The notes: generated from the sequence alone by a model not told the origin. A DNA stretch of 64,000 nucleotides from Ochrobactrum sp. CGA5 (GCF_006345815.1 NZ_VCIG01000038.1:620001-684000); one strand, 5' to 3'; numbered from the stretch's first letter, positions 29,795 through 39,394 are shown. Numbers and translations: made by a program.

Positions 29795-30619
29795 TTAAAG
29801 CGGAATCTCAAATCTGAGCCCATCGTATCCGGGCTCGACATTATCCGGGGTCTCACGCAGGACAGTCTCATAATCGAGCGGGACATGCATATGCGTGAGA
29901 ATGGCACGCCTCGGCGTCAGCTTCTCGATCCATTCGAGCGCTTCGCCAAGCGAAAAATGGCTTGGATGCGGACGATATTGCAGTGCGTCGATGATGAGTA
30001 CTTCAGCCTCACCCAAATGTTTGAGGCTTTGTTCAGGAAATGCACTAACGTCCGTGCAGTATACAACGGTTCCAATGCGAAAGCCGAGCGATTCAATATC
30101 GCCGTGTACTTGGCTAAACGGCTCGAAACGGATCGGGCCGCCCGCTCCTGTTATGACGAACGGCGTCTCGGGAGCTATATCGTGAATACTGAGGATCGGT
30201 GGATAATTAGATCCGACAGGTGTTTCAAAACAATAGCCGAATGCCTCGAAAAGCCGGTTACGCGTCAGCCGATTGGCATAGACATCCATAAGGCGACGGT
30301 TTTCAACGACATATGTGCGAAGATCATCGATGCCGTGAATATGGTCTGCATGCGGATGGGTATAGACGGCCGCATCAAGGCTGTGTGCGCCTGCATCGAT
30401 CATCTGCGCACGGAAATCCGGCCCAGTATCGATCACGACCGTCGTGCCTTTACCAGCATCATCAAATCGTTCAACCAGAAGCGATGCGCGACGGCGACGG
30501 TTTTTCGGGTTCTTCGGATCGCAACTGCCCCAATCACCATTGATGCGCGGCACGCCGGGAGACGACCCGCAGCCAAGAACCGTGAAACGCAGACAATTTC
30601 GGGGAGAAGCCACGCTCAA
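29795..30619 (-). CDS. MBL-fold metallohydrolase (PhnP-like)
   Basis: This 274-residue protein has the metallo-beta-lactamase motif THPHADHIHGIDDLR and other metal ligands (GTVVYCTDVSAFPE, LTHMHVPLDYE). The N-terminus FTVLGCGSSPGVPRINGDWG is typical of PhnP/phosphoribosyl cyclic phosphodiesterase-like proteins. The substrate is unknown. The start is probably TTG at 30619, which overlaps the upstream tatD-like stop by 4 bp (TTGA); GTG at 30613 is an alternative with a better distance from GAGG. It ends the leftward operon next to the ndvA terminator. Confidence 0.86.
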   Translation of the reverse strand: MSVASPRNCLRFTVLGCGSSPGVPRINGDWGSCDPKNPKNRRRRASLLVERFDDAGKGTTVVIDTGPDFRAQMIDAGAHSLDAAVYTHPHADHIHGIDDLRTYVVENRRLMDVYANRLTRNRLFEAFGYCFETPVGSNYPPILSIHDIAPETPFVITGAGGPIRFEPFSQVHGDIESLGFRIGTVVYCTDVSAFPEQSLKHLGEAEVLIIDALQYRPHPSHFSLGEALEWIEKLTPRRAILTHMHVPLDYETVLRETPDNVEPGYDGLRFEIPL

Positions 30620-31413
30620 ACTTCCTCTGAAGAAGGGCGAGGCATTTTGGAAAACAGCCTGAACACGTTGTCGCTCGTGATACGCGCGACTTCATCATTG
30701 CTCACGCCAATCGTCTCGGCAAGCATGGCAGCGGTATGCTGCACGAAAGACGGCTCATTACGCTTACCGCGATGTGGTAACGGAGCAAGAAATGGCGCAT
30801 CAGTCTCAACCAACAGGCGGTCACGCGGAACGATGGTCGCTATTTCGCGGATTTCCGGCGAGTTCTTGAAAGTCAGAATGCCGGAAAAAGAAATATACCC
30901 GCCCAGCTCAATGCCTTTTTCAGCCAATGCTCGCCCGGAGGAAAAGCAATGGAGAATGAAAGGGAAAGCGCCCTTCGCGGTTTCCTGTTCCAGAATTTTC
31001 GCCATATCGTCATCTGCGCTACGCGCATGAATGACAAGCGGTAGTTGCGTCCGACGCGCGGCTTCAATGTGAACCAGAAAACCCCGGCGCTGTGCTTCCG
31101 GAGGGGCATAGTCGTAGTGATAATCGAGACCCGCCTCGCCTATGGCAACAACCTTCGGATGCTCCGAGAGACGCACGAGATCGTCAGCCGTAATGTCCAG
31201 TTCTTCATGCGCGTTATTGGGATGAGTACCAACAGAGCAATAGACGGAGTCATAGGCGTCCGCGATGGCGCGGATCGTATCGAATTTGCGCACCCGCGTG
31301 GAGATCGTCACCATACGCTTTATCCCGGCGTCAAGCGCGCGCTGCACAACAGCATCGCGCTCGGGCTCGAAATCGGCAAAGTCAAGGTGACAATGGCTAT
31401 CGACAAGCATCAT
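30616..31413 (-). CDS. TatD family hydrolase (metal-dependent DNase)
   Basis: This 265-residue protein is a TatD/YcfH-type amidohydrolase: DSHCHLDF with the HxH pair, GEAGLDYHYDYAPPEAQ, HARSADDD, HCFSSG, and LVETDAPFLAP. TatD proteins are metal-dependent nucleases, and some act in DNA repair or tRNA-like quality control. It follows metG by 5 bp and overlaps the MBL-fold gene by 4 bp. The metG-tatD-MBL order is a common arrangement in alphaproteobacteria. Confidence 0.92.
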   Translation of the reverse strand: MMLVDSHCHLDFADFEPERDAVVQRALDAGIKRMVTISTRVRKFDTIRAIADAYDSVYCSVGTHPNNAHEELDITADDLVRLSEHPKVVAIGEAGLDYHYDYAPPEAQRRGFLVHIEAARRTQLPLVIHARSADDDMAKILEQETAKGAFPFILHCFSSGRALAEKGIELGGYISFSGILTFKNSPEIREIATIVPRDRLLVETDAPFLAPLPHRGKRNEPSFVQHTAAMLAETIGVSNDEVARITSDNVFRLFSKMPRPSSEEV

Positions 31414-31418
31414 TGAAC

Positions 31419-32966
31419 TCAGTTCTGCTCTTCCGTTTCCACATAGCGTGGGAAAACCGGCTGTGGAGCTGGCAGATTGGTGCCGCCGACGAGCTGGCTT
31501 GCCGTTACGTCAGTGAACTGGCGCTTCCCGGCAGGGATAGCCAGAATATCGAGCAACTTTTCTGCCGATTGCGGGATAAAAGGCTGCACCATGATGCCAA
31601 CACGGCGAATGACTTCAGCCGTCACGTAGAGCACAGTGCCCATGCGCGCCGGATCGGTCTTGCGCAACGCCCAAGGTTCCTGCCCTGCGAAATAGCGATT
31701 GGCTTCCGCGACAACGCCGAAGATCGCGGCGAGCGCGAGATGAAGCGCCTGGTCGTCCATAGCCTTACGCGCCATTTCGAGCGCCGCGTCGGCCTGATCA
31801 AGAATGGCTTTATCTGCGTCGGCGAATTCACCCGGAACCGGAACCTTGCCCTCACAGTTTTTGGCGATCATCGACAGGGAACGTTGCGCCAGATTACCGA
31901 GATCGTTTGCCAGGTCAGCGTTCGTACGGTTGACGATAGCGTCATGGCTATAGCTGCCGTCCTGACCGAATGGCACTTCACGCATTAGGAAGTAACGAAG
32001 CTGATCCAGTCCGTAACGCTCAACCAGACCGAACGGATCAATCACGTTGCCGAGGGACTTCGACATTTTCTCGCCGCGATTGAACAGGAAGCCATGTGCG
32101 AAAACCCGCTTCGGTAACGGTATACCAGCCGACATCAGGAATGCGGGCCAATAAACAGCGTGAAAGCGGGAAATATCCTTGCCGATGATATGTGCATCGG
32201 CAGGCCAATAGCGCCATTTCATGTCCGAAGTGTCGGGATAGCCGAGAGCCGTAATATAGTTGGTTAGAGCGTCGACCCAGACATACATGACATGCTTTTC
32301 ATCGCCAGGCACCGGAATGCCCCAGTCGAAGGTCGTGCGCGAAATCGACAGATCCTTCAGACCAGACTTGACGAAGCTTACAATCTCGTTGCGGCGCTCC
32401 GCAGGCATGACAAAGCCCGGATTCTTCTCGTAAAGATCGAGCAGTTTGTCCTGATAAGCTGAGAGACGAAAGAAATAACTTTCCTCCTCAACCCATTCGA
32501 CGGGCGTCCCCTGCGGGCCGTAGCGAACGTTGTCCTCGCGAACTTCCGTTTCCTCTTCGCCGTAATAGGCTTCGTCACGCACGGAGTACCAACCGGCATA
32601 TCCACTCTTGTAGATATCACCATTATCAGCCATCGCTTTCCAGATAGCCTGACTAGCCTTGTAATGACGCTCTTCCGATGTTCGAATGTAGTCGTCATGC
32701 GAGCTGTTCAGCACATCGGCCATCTGCCTGAACGCAGTGGTATTGCGGTCTGCAAGCTCACGCGGCGTGATGCCTTCTTTGCGCGCGCTCTGCAACATCT
32801 TGATACCATGTTCGTCCGTGCCGGTCAGAAAGAAAACATCCCTGCCGTTCAGGCGCTGAAAACGCGCCATTGCATCGGTCGCGATTAATTCATACGCATG
32901 ACCGATGTGCGGCTTTCCGTTCGGATAAGCAATCGCGGTTGTGATGTAATATTTTTCGCGGCTCAT
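31419..32966 (-). CDS. metG: Methionine--tRNA ligase
   Basis: This 515-residue protein is a class I methionyl-tRNA synthetase with HIGH-type motif [13 protein letters not shown] and KMSKS motif [10 protein letters not shown]. The cysteine zinc knuckle of the E. coli type appears absent (the insertion region reads [15 protein letters not shown]) and no C-terminal dimerisation domain is present, which fits the short MetG form of alphaproteobacteria. It charges tRNA-Met. It sits between holB (103 bp upstream) and the tatD-like gene. Confidence 0.96.
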   Translation of the reverse strand: MSREKYYITTAIAYPNGKPHIGHAYELIATDAMARFQRLNGRDVFFLTGTDEHGIKMLQSARKEGITPRELADRNTTAFRQMADVLNSSHDDYIRTSEERHYKASQAIWKAMADNGDIYKSGYAGWYSVRDEAYYGEEETEVREDNVRYGPQGTPVEWVEEESYFFRLSAYQDKLLDLYEKNPGFVMPAERRNEIVSFVKSGLKDLSISRTTFDWGIPVPGDEKHVMYVWVDALTNYITALGYPDTSDMKWRYWPADAHIIGKDISRFHAVYWPAFLMSAGIPLPKRVFAHGFLFNRGEKMSKSLGNVIDPFGLVERYGLDQLRYFLMREVPFGQDGSYSHDAIVNRTNADLANDLGNLAQRSLSMIAKNCEGKVPVPGEFADADKAILDQADAALEMARKAMDDQALHLALAAIFGVVAEANRYFAGQEPWALRKTDPARMGTVLYVTAEVIRRVGIMVQPFIPQSAEKLLDILAIPAGKRQFTDVTASQLVGGTNLPAPQPVFPRYVETEEQN

Positions 32967-33035
32967 TATGGACCCGGTCTTTCGAAGTTTGAAAGTGCGC
33001 CTGGGTGATTTGCAGACACACCAAGAGACAAATTA

Positions 33036-33077
33036 TCAGCGGTGACATAACGCAAGTCAGCGGTCATGTCACGCAAG
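33036..33077. repeat. Imperfect 21-bp tandem repeat at the holB 3' end
   Basis: Two adjacent 21-bp units (33036-33056 and 33057-33077) agree at about 17 positions, sharing TCAGCGGT and CGCAAG. The second unit overlaps the holB stop codon. Confidence 0.55.
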
Positions 33078-34145
33078 CGAGGGTACACCGGAATAAAAAG
33101 CGCGATGCGTTTTCTGCAAGAGAATTACAACAGCTTGCCGACGGTCGAGATTATAGGTTTCGGCATCGACGGCTTCGCGCACGAGATCGGTCCAGAATCG
33201 CGACCAGCGGTCCGCATCACGCAGTTTTCCTGCCTCCGCAAGACGACGAGCTTCGGCTGCAACGCGGCCCAGCAGATGGTCTCGGAACAGCTCATACTGA
33301 ACCTCCGCCTCGCGACCATTCAATATCCCACCAAGCGCCTGTGCTTTCGGCAAATCGAAATTTTGTCCTTCAAGAAGGGAATCGACTGTGTCGGCGATTT
33401 CGATGCCGCCATTAGCGACCAGCAAAAGTGCCTTACGCACGCTGCCTTCCGATCGCTGAAACAGCGTTTTCGTTATGGCATCAGCATCCATTCCAATACA
33501 AGGGCCGACATGCGCCAAGGCATCGGTCAATGCACTTTCGTCGAGCGGTTTGAAGCTGATGCTCTGGCAGCGTGAGCGGATTGTCGGGAGCAAGCGACCT
33601 GCGGAATGTGAAATCAGGATAAAGAGCGCTCGTGCAGGAGGCTCCTCCAGAGTTTTCAGGAGTGCATTGGCAGCGTTGCGGTTCATATCGTCGGCAGGGT
33701 CGACAATTACGATACGCCAAGCGTGGTCTGATGCCGTTCTGGTCAAAAAATGCGTGACGCGGCGGATTTCCTCTACCGGAATACCCGTTTTGAACTTCCC
33801 GGTTTTCTGATCAAATGGACGATTGATATGCAAAACAGCGGGATGCATGCCGCCAGCTATCTGCCGCCATAACGGCTTGGCAAAATCCGGTGCAGTAATA
33901 TGTTCCGGTGCATCGTCATTATTTCCATGCGCCAGCATATGACCTGCTAAGTGAAACGCGAGCGTTGCCTTACCGATTCCCTGTACACCTTCAAAAAGCA
34001 GCGCATGATGCATACGGCCTTCGCGATAAGTCTGCGCCAGAAAGTCAGAGATCTCCTGGTGGCCGGCAACATAGTCGCTCGCAGATGGTGCAGGCACACC
34101 TTCTATAGAATCATAAGCTTTAGGGACATCGAGTTCCTCAATCAC
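33069..34145 (-). CDS. holB: DNA polymerase III subunit delta prime
   Basis: This 358-residue protein is a clamp-loader AAA+ subunit. It has the loop [19 protein letters not shown], the [21 protein letters not shown] signature of delta-prime/tau, and [11 protein letters not shown]. In E. coli delta prime opens the sliding clamp together with delta and tau/gamma. Its ATG overlaps the tmk stop by 4 bp, so tmk and holB are coupled. The residue pattern fits delta prime better than DnaX, which is longer. Confidence 0.92.
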   Translation of the reverse strand: MIEELDVPKAYDSIEGVPAPSASDYVAGHQEISDFLAQTYREGRMHHALLFEGVQGIGKATLAFHLAGHMLAHGNNDDAPEHITAPDFAKPLWRQIAGGMHPAVLHINRPFDQKTGKFKTGIPVEEIRRVTHFLTRTASDHAWRIVIVDPADDMNRNAANALLKTLEEPPARALFILISHSAGRLLPTIRSRCQSISFKPLDESALTDALAHVGPCIGMDADAITKTLFQRSEGSVRKALLLVANGGIEIADTVDSLLEGQNFDLPKAQALGGILNGREAEVQYELFRDHLLGRVAAEARRLAEAGKLRDADRWSRFWTDLVREAVDAETYNLDRRQAVVILLQKTHRAFYSGVPSLA

Positions 34146-34786
34146 AACAGCCCCCTTTCTCTCAGAACATTATCGACTTCTTTTGCGATATCGTCCGCAA
34201 TCGCGTCTTGCGGGCGGTCAGCGTCGATTATCTTGCAGCGATCGGGTTCCGCTTCAGCAATTGCGAGAAAAGCCTGTCGTCGCGCCTCATGTACCGCAAT
34301 ATCTTCCTTCTCAAACCGATCCGCATTTTCACTGCCACGCCTTTTGCCGGCACGAAACAACCCCTTCTCTGCGGAAATATCAAGAATGATTGTAATGTCC
34401 GGCATAGTACCGTCGATGGCAATGCGCTCCACCGCCGCCATATAGGTGTTGTCTAGATTTCCAGTAACGCCCTGATATGCACGACTTGAGTCGATGAAAC
34501 GGTCACAAAGAACCACCCGTCCTTCATTCAGAGCCGGGCGGATAAGCTGGTCCACATGGTCTGCTCTTGCAGCAGCAAACAGCAGTGCCTCCATTGCTGG
34601 ACCATAGTTCTCCGCATTGCCGCTCAATATGACGTGGCGAATTGCTTCCGCACCAGGAGAGCCGCCCGGTTCTCGCGTGATGACTGGATCAAAGCCGCTT
34701 ACCCGCAGGCGCTTGGCCAACAACGCAATCTGCGTTGATTTTCCCGCTCCTTCGCCGCCTTCGAATGTGATGAACAATCCCGACAA
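34142..34786 (-). CDS. tmk: Thymidylate kinase
   Basis: This 214-residue protein is a dTMP kinase: P-loop [11 protein letters not shown], the DR(F/Y) motif [12 protein letters not shown], and a lid region [15 protein letters not shown]. It phosphorylates dTMP to dTDP. The start chosen is TTG at 34786, which gives the usual [11 protein letters not shown]-terminus and follows GGAAG; a TTG at 34798 would add four residues. It lies between the D,D-carboxypeptidase-like gene and holB in the leftward operon. Confidence 0.93.
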   Translation of the reverse strand: MSGLFITFEGGEGAGKSTQIALLAKRLRVSGFDPVITREPGGSPGAEAIRHVILSGNAENYGPAMEALLFAAARADHVDQLIRPALNEGRVVLCDRFIDSSRAYQGVTGNLDNTYMAAVERIAIDGTMPDITIILDISAEKGLFRAGKRRGSENADRFEKEDIAVHEARRQAFLAIAEAEPDRCKIIDADRPQDAIADDIAKEVDNVLRERGLL

Positions 34787-34887
34787 ACCAACTTCCAAAC
34801 ATTTGAATCGAGGTCCGATTGGACTTCTGTGAAAGTTATTATCGGCCTTTGGCTAACAGGTCGAGCGTGGAATACACACACCGCAGA

Positions 34888-36084
34888 CTAAAGATATCTC
34901 CGCAGCCAACCGGTGGACAGCTCCATCGCCGCACCTAAAGCGCGCTGCGAAAGGCTTCCTTCCTCGACAGGTTGCGCAGTAAAAACCGGAACATCGCGAA
35001 GAATGCTACCGTTCAGCTCCAACTGAAGAACACCAACCTGCTGATTGTCGGCGACCGGCGCATCAAGCGGCCCCTTATAAACAATACGAGCTTTCAGCCT
35101 GTCGCGACCGTCCTTCGGAAGCAGAAGCTCAACACGATCTTTGACCTTCAACGGTACGTGCTTGAGCGCACCACCGAAAACTTGCGCTTCGCCAACAATT
35201 TCATCCGCAGGATAAAGCCGAACATCGTCAAATGCCGTCATTCCCCATTGCAGGAGCCGCTTTGCTTCTTCTTCACGCTCCTTGATGCTGGCAAGCCCGC
35301 TCATGGCCAGATAAAGCCTGCGCCCGTTCTGTTCGGCAGACCCCACCAGCGCAAACCCCGATGCTTCAGTGAAGCCCGTTCCTAAACCGTCAGCCCCAAC
35401 ATCAAGCCGCAACAGGGGATTGCGATTGCGCTGCATGATATTGTTCCAAGTAAAGGCAGGTTGAGCATAGTATTTGTAGTATTCGGGATGGTGTGTCCGA
35501 ATATGTTGCGCCAATCTGACAAGATCCTGAAGCGTAACCGCTTGCCCTTCAGCAGGTAAACCTGTCGAATTAACGAACTTGGAGCCGGTCAAACCAAGTT
35601 CCTGCGCACGATCATTCATACGCTTGGCAAATGCCTGTTCGCTGCCTGCCAACCCCTCCGCCAGCACGATGGCTCCATCATTGGCCGACTGAACAATCAT
35701 TCCCTGCAGCAGATCGGCGACCGTGGGGGCCGACTTGATGCGCGCGAACATCGTCGATGTTCCGGACGGGGCGCCGCCGGTTCTCCAAGCATTTTCACTG
35801 ACCGGATAGGCCGTTTCGAGTGTTGTGGCACCTTTATCAAGGGATTCGAAAATCACTTCTGCCGTCATCAGCTTGGCCAGAGAAGCTGGCGGAATCGGGA
35901 TATTGGCATTCTTGGAGAGAAGTACAGTTCCGCTTCGAGCATCGACGAGCAAAACCTGCGGCGCTTTTGTAGCGAATGCTGTCTCGATAGGTGCCGCCAT
36001 GCTGACGATCGGCGCCGCAACAGCCAGCGGAATGCCAACGACAGCGGCGCGAGTAAACACCAGTATTTTTGAAATCAGCTCCAT
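34888..36084 (-). CDS. DacF/DacC-like D-alanyl-D-alanine carboxypeptidase (altered KTG motif)
   Basis: This 398-residue protein is a class A low-molecular-weight penicillin-binding protein with a signal peptide or N-terminal anchor (cleavage near AAP-IETAF). SxxK is S68-K71 (PPASLAK) and SxN is S133-N135 (QSANDG). The third motif, normally KTG, reads G235-T236-G237 (DGLGTGFT). The C-terminal beta-rich domain with KVKDRVELLLPKDG is typical. It trims D-Ala from peptidoglycan in the periplasm. Loss of the motif III lysine might change activity. It lies between rlpA and tmk. Confidence 0.88.
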   Translation of the reverse strand: MELISKILVFTRAAVVGIPLAVAAPIVSMAAPIETAFATKAPQVLLVDARSGTVLLSKNANIPIPPASLAKLMTAEVIFESLDKGATTLETAYPVSENAWRTGGAPSGTSTMFARIKSAPTVADLLQGMIVQSANDGAIVLAEGLAGSEQAFAKRMNDRAQELGLTGSKFVNSTGLPAEGQAVTLQDLVRLAQHIRTHHPEYYKYYAQPAFTWNNIMQRNRNPLLRLDVGADGLGTGFTEASGFALVGSAEQNGRRLYLAMSGLASIKEREEEAKRLLQWGMTAFDDVRLYPADEIVGEAQVFGGALKHVPLKVKDRVELLLPKDGRDRLKARIVYKGPLDAPVADNQQVGVLQLELNGSILRDVPVFTAQPVEEGSLSQRALGAAMELSTGWLRRYL

Positions 36085-36176
36085 GCAAATCCCGTTACGT
36101 GAGCAACGTGACAGAGCCTACGCAACGAATCTGACCAAAATCAATACGCCTGCGCTTATCACCGTATCGTGACAGA

Positions 36177-37451
36177 TCAGTCGAGACGAACCACAAACGC
36201 ATTCTCTGCGCCTGCTTTCCAAGCCGCGCGCAAGAGGGCATCGTTTCTGCCCTCCTCTGCCACGGCTGTCAGCTCGTAGGATTCACCGGCTTCGGTAGGA
36301 ATCTTGGCAAGCGTAAATCTGGCCGAACGCGGCAACGAAGCCTGAAGCCGCCTGGCCTCTTCGAGCGTCTTGAAAGTGCCAAGCTCGACATACTCGCCAT
36401 GCTCTTCGGCTTTGCGGCGCTTCCACGCGCTTGAGATCGCATCCTTAGTCAGGATACTTCCGTAGGCCCTTTCATCAGCATAAGCTGTTGCCGCAACCCG
36501 GTCAGAAGCGTAGCCCGCAAGAGCGCTCACACCGGCAGCATTCGCCACTCCGAAGCTAGCTGCAGGACGATGTGACGGCACAGGAATATTTGCCGGGAGC
36601 AATGGGGCAGTTCCACCCGACGGATCGCTATAAGCAGGATCAACAGCGAAAGGTGAATTTTCTGGTATAGATTTAGAAGCCGGAGCAGCGTCCATAACCG
36701 GCATAGGAACGCGTGACTTCGGCGAGGTCGGCGTCGGCCCGTTCATCGCCATCATGACGCCCGTTGCAGGTTGGCCGATTGCATCACCACCTGCCGGACG
36801 GTATGACGCCATCAGGAATGCCTCGTCATTGCCCTCCAGCGGCGCCCTTCCAACATACTCAACCTTCACATTCGCCGTGCCGTGGTTCTGGTAATCAAGC
36901 ATTTCGGCGGCTTTCTGCGACAGATCAATCACACGGTCATACTCGTAGGGACCACGATCATTTACACGCACGATAACCGAACTACCGTTGGCAAGGTTTG
37001 TTACGCGGGCATAACTGGGCAACGGCATAGTTGGATGTGCTGCCGTCAGATGAGTCATGTCATAGACTTCGCCGTTCGCCGTTAATCGACCGTGAAAAGC
37101 TTCGCCATACCAGGAAGCGTGACCAATTTTGACGTAGTTCTTGTCTTCTTTGGGATAGTACCAACGCCCCTTGACCTTGTAAGGTTTCCCGGTCTGGTCT
37201 CGTCCGCCACCACGCGGCAGGGGCTTACCCTTCGTAAAAGCCACCCGCGGGCTAGCTTTTACGCCATATTTGGATTCGGCGAAGTATTCCTTTGAGCGCT
37301 TTGTCTTCGAGTTTGGCTGCGGGGCCGATGCGCAGCCGGCTAAGGCGACAGCAATAGCCATGAACGACCACATGGCGGCAGAACCGCGCTTGTCGCGCAG
37401 ATTCACTGCCTTGCCGCTGACCGATTGCTTCTGCCCTCGCTTCGAATTCAT
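36177..37451 (-). CDS. rlpA: RlpA family septal-ring lipoprotein with DPBB and SPOR domains
   Basis: This protein of about 424 residues starts with a lipoprotein signal peptide (lipobox LAGC, residues about 37-40), then a double-psi beta-barrel (GHASWYGEAFHGRLTANGE to AAEMLDYQ), a Pro/Ala/Ser-rich linker, and a C-terminal SPOR-type domain. RlpA cleaves denuded glycan strands at the septum in some bacteria. The ATG at 37451 is preceded by GGATG and gives a proper lipoprotein signal. A TTG at 37481 is less likely. It is the first gene of the operon toward dacF, tmk and holB. Confidence 0.9.
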   Translation of the reverse strand: MNSKRGQKQSVSGKAVNLRDKRGSAAMWSFMAIAVALAGCASAPQPNSKTKRSKEYFAESKYGVKASPRVAFTKGKPLPRGGGRDQTGKPYKVKGRWYYPKEDKNYVKIGHASWYGEAFHGRLTANGEVYDMTHLTAAHPTMPLPSYARVTNLANGSSVIVRVNDRGPYEYDRVIDLSQKAAEMLDYQNHGTANVKVEYVGRAPLEGNDEAFLMASYRPAGGDAIGQPATGVMMAMNGPTPTSPKSRVPMPVMDAAPASKSIPENSPFAVDPAYSDPSGGTAPLLPANIPVPSHRPAASFGVANAAGVSALAGYASDRVAATAYADERAYGSILTKDAISSAWKRRKAEEHGEYVELGTFKTLEEARRLQASLPRSARFTLAKIPTEAGESYELTAVAEEGRNDALLRAAWKAGAENAFVVRLD

Positions 37452-37624
37452 ACGCCACACATCCGTTACTTTACAACACAACCGGAACGCTGGTTGCGCT
37501 TTTTGAATCTAGTGATGTCACCGATTCATTGACGGATCATTAAAGCTTTTGCAATTGCGCATGTTTTGAGTCGCGCCACACAACATCCGTTCAACTCCAA
37601 CGAACCGTACCATCCTATTATTGT

Positions 37625-37649
37625 GGAACAATCGTTTGTTCAGAGCGTT
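37625..37649 (+). promoter_or_regulatory. EcfG-type general stress promoter
   Basis: GGAAC (37625-37629), 16 bases, CGTT (37646-37649) fits the EcfG/RpoE general stress consensus of alphaproteobacteria. It precedes the ribosome binding site (AAGGAGA, 37664-37670) and start codon of the 25-residue membrane peptide. Confidence 0.6.
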
Positions 37650-37676
37650 GAATTTTCAGCAGAAAGGAGAATACGA

Positions 37677-37754
37677 ATGTTGAGAGCAATGATGCTTTGG
37701 CTGATGGGAGTTCCACTCGTTGTCGTGCTGCTTATATGGTATTTTTTCTTTTAG
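37677..37754 (+). CDS. 25-residue membrane peptide
   Basis: This short ORF encodes 25 residues that are almost all hydrophobic, beginning MLRAMMLWLMGVPLV and ending in aromatic Tyr/Phe residues. It would form a single membrane helix with a positively charged N-terminus. An unusually good RBS (AAGGAGA, 6 bp before ATG) and an EcfG-like promoter lie upstream, and a terminator lies 80 bp downstream. I do not recognise a named family. Its promoter suggests production under general stress. It is too short for most gene callers. Confidence 0.6.
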   Translation: MLRAMMLWLMGVPLVVVLLIWYFFF

Positions 37755-37834
37755 ATGTGGAACGTTAGACCTGTACAAGGGTTATACATATGGCTCTAAT
37801 GACCTCCGAGCCGATCACCTAACGTCGTGGATTA

Positions 37835-37857
37835 GGCCCGCTTCAACAAGGCGGGCC
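37835..37857 (+). terminator. Terminator of the small membrane peptide gene
   Basis: Seven-bp stem GGCCCGC/GCGGGCC (37835-37841 and 37851-37857) with a 9-base loop, followed by ATTTTTT. It lies 80 bp after the peptide's stop. The reverse strand has an A-run, so the + direction is favoured. Confidence 0.8.
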
Positions 37858-37875
37858 ATTTTTTCATGTTCAGTG

Positions 37876-38772
37876 TCACCGCCTTTGCGCTGGATCAGGC
37901 ATATAGACATTTATAGCCTTGCGTAGCAGGCGAAAATGGGCGGGTGTCCATGTTGACAACTCACCGTCGGTATTCACGGCGCGGGGCTTCTTCGTGCGTA
38001 CAATCACTTCGGTCGTTGGAAAAGCCCGCACATCATCCCATTTTGAATGCGTTCCTCGGCGAAGACTTGGCAAAAGGCGCAAAAGTTTCCACCAGTGATC
38101 GACTTCGAGACTGTAGAAGTCCAGTTTGCCGTCATCCACAGTTGCATCCTTCTCGACAGCCATACCGCCGCCATAAAACTTGCCATTTCCGACAGACACC
38201 TGCAACGTACGGATTTTCTCCGTCATGCCGTCATGTTCCAGATAAGCGGTGAAAAGCTCCGAACGCATAAGGATACGCGCCGCGACGATTGCATAACCGA
38301 ACTTTCCCCACTTCTTCTTTGCGGCAGAGCTCAATTGCTGCGCCAGTTCAGCGCTGAAACCAATGCTTGCGACATTAAAGTAAAGATGACCGTTCACCTC
38401 GCCCAGATCGATGGGCTGTACCTCGTAGGAAAGAAGGCGACGCGCCGCTTCAAGCGGATCAGCAGGAATGCCAATTGTGCGGGCGAAATCGTTTGCGGTT
38501 CCAAGAGGAAGAATTGCCAGCGGTAATCCCGTTTCCATTAATCCTTTGGCCGCAGCATTCAGTGAGCCGTCACCCCCACCCACAATTACGAGATCACAAT
38601 CTCTTTCACGAAAGATTACATCTGAAATCGTCTCGCCATCCAGCGGATTTTTTTCGATAAGCTGGAGGCCACTGCGTTCCAACGCAGAACGAATCTCGGT
38701 GCCGTATCCTCTGCCATTGCGGGCGTTTGGATTTACTATAAGCAGCGCCCGGCGCTTTGCGGTCTTGCCCAT
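37876..38772 (-). CDS. YegS/DAG kinase-family lipid kinase
   Basis: This protein of about 298 residues belongs to the DAGK catalytic/YegS family: LLIVNPNARNGRG at the N-terminus, VVGGGDGSLNAAAKG (the GGDGT-like ATP loop), and PLGTANDFARTIGI. Members phosphorylate lipids such as diacylglycerol or phosphatidylglycerol; the substrate here is not known. The ATG at 38772 follows AGGA with 6-bp spacing and is preferred to the one at 38829. The neighbours do not clarify the role. Confidence 0.85.
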   Translation of the reverse strand: MGKTAKRRALLIVNPNARNGRGYGTEIRSALERSGLQLIEKNPLDGETISDVIFRERDCDLVIVGGGDGSLNAAAKGLMETGLPLAILPLGTANDFARTIGIPADPLEAARRLLSYEVQPIDLGEVNGHLYFNVASIGFSAELAQQLSSAAKKKWGKFGYAIVAARILMRSELFTAYLEHDGMTEKIRTLQVSVGNGKFYGGGMAVEKDATVDDGKLDFYSLEVDHWWKLLRLLPSLRRGTHSKWDDVRAFPTTEVIVRTKKPRAVNTDGELSTWTPAHFRLLRKAINVYMPDPAQRR

Positions 38773-39049
38773 GGATTTCCTGTCATCTGCAACAGCCTGC
38801 AAATCTGGCTGCATGGTTGGAAGCGTCATCTGCAGATGGTCTCTCAATTCTGGATATCAATGGAACAGTTCATGAAAAATTTGTCACGTTACTGTAGTGT
38901 TTCGTGAGGCGATGAGTGACAGGCTCGGCCTTTCGATAAAACAGTTTGACGAGGCCAGAAAGAGAACGTAGCCTGTAAAACAAGCTGTAAAACTTTATTG
39001 ATGGCCGACATAAATTTTCGTCATAAGGCACTGAAATACATTACAGTTT

Positions 39050-39123
39050 GCGGGTATGATGTAATGGTAGCCTGTCAGCTTCCCAAGCTGAACGCGCGGG
39101 TTCGATTCCCGCTACCCGCTCCA
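39050..39123 (+). tRNA. tRNA-Gly (anticodon CCC)
   Basis: The 74-nt gene folds into a cloverleaf: acceptor GCGGGTA with TACCCGC, anticodon stem TCAGC/GCTGA with loop TTCCCAA (anticodon CCC), and T-arm CGGGTTCGATTCCCG. The 3' CCA is encoded. It decodes GGG codons. Confidence 0.95.
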
Positions 39124-39151
39124 GCATAATCGTTCACACATGCATCAGGGA

Positions 39152-39394
39152 CTAGCGAACGTTTTCTCCGGTTTTTGGATCGACCTTTACCTCGACTTTG
39201 GCGCCAGATTTCGTGACATATTCAATCTCGTAGTAGCCACGATCATTCCAGTCGACCTCATCGACGAAAGCAGCATCCGCGTTCTGCTCAATTTTAGCGA
39301 TTATTTCCGAGAGTTTCGTGCCTTCCGTTGGCGGAGCCGCATAGACCGCCGCAACGGACAAACCAAGAAAAAGAGTCGTAACAACAATACGCAT
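39152..39394 (-). CDS. Small periplasmic PepSY-domain protein
   Basis: This 80-residue protein has a signal peptide (cleavage near AVYA-AP) and a single PepSY-type unit with YYEIEYVTKSGAKVEVKVDPKTGE at the C-terminus. PepSY domains are thought to inhibit or bind peptidases or ligands near the cell surface; many small alphaproteobacterial examples are unstudied. A perfect RBS (AAGGAGG) precedes the ATG. It is convergent with the tRNA-Gly gene. Confidence 0.8.
   Translation of the reverse strand: MRIVVTTLFLGLSVAAVYAAPPTEGTKLSEIIAKIEQNADAAFVDEVDWNDRGYYEIEYVTKSGAKVEVKVDPKTGENVR

Noticed and set aside
29780..31030. Open frame of 416 codons on the + strand
   Set aside because: Antisense to the MBL-fold and TatD genes, both well supported by motifs. 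No recognised domain in the + frame.
38862..38890. Second EcfG-like promoter (GGAAC then CGTT) upstream of the tRNA region
   Set aside because: The spacer is 20 bases, outside the 16-17 range of the EcfG consensus, and no gene follows nearby in that direction.
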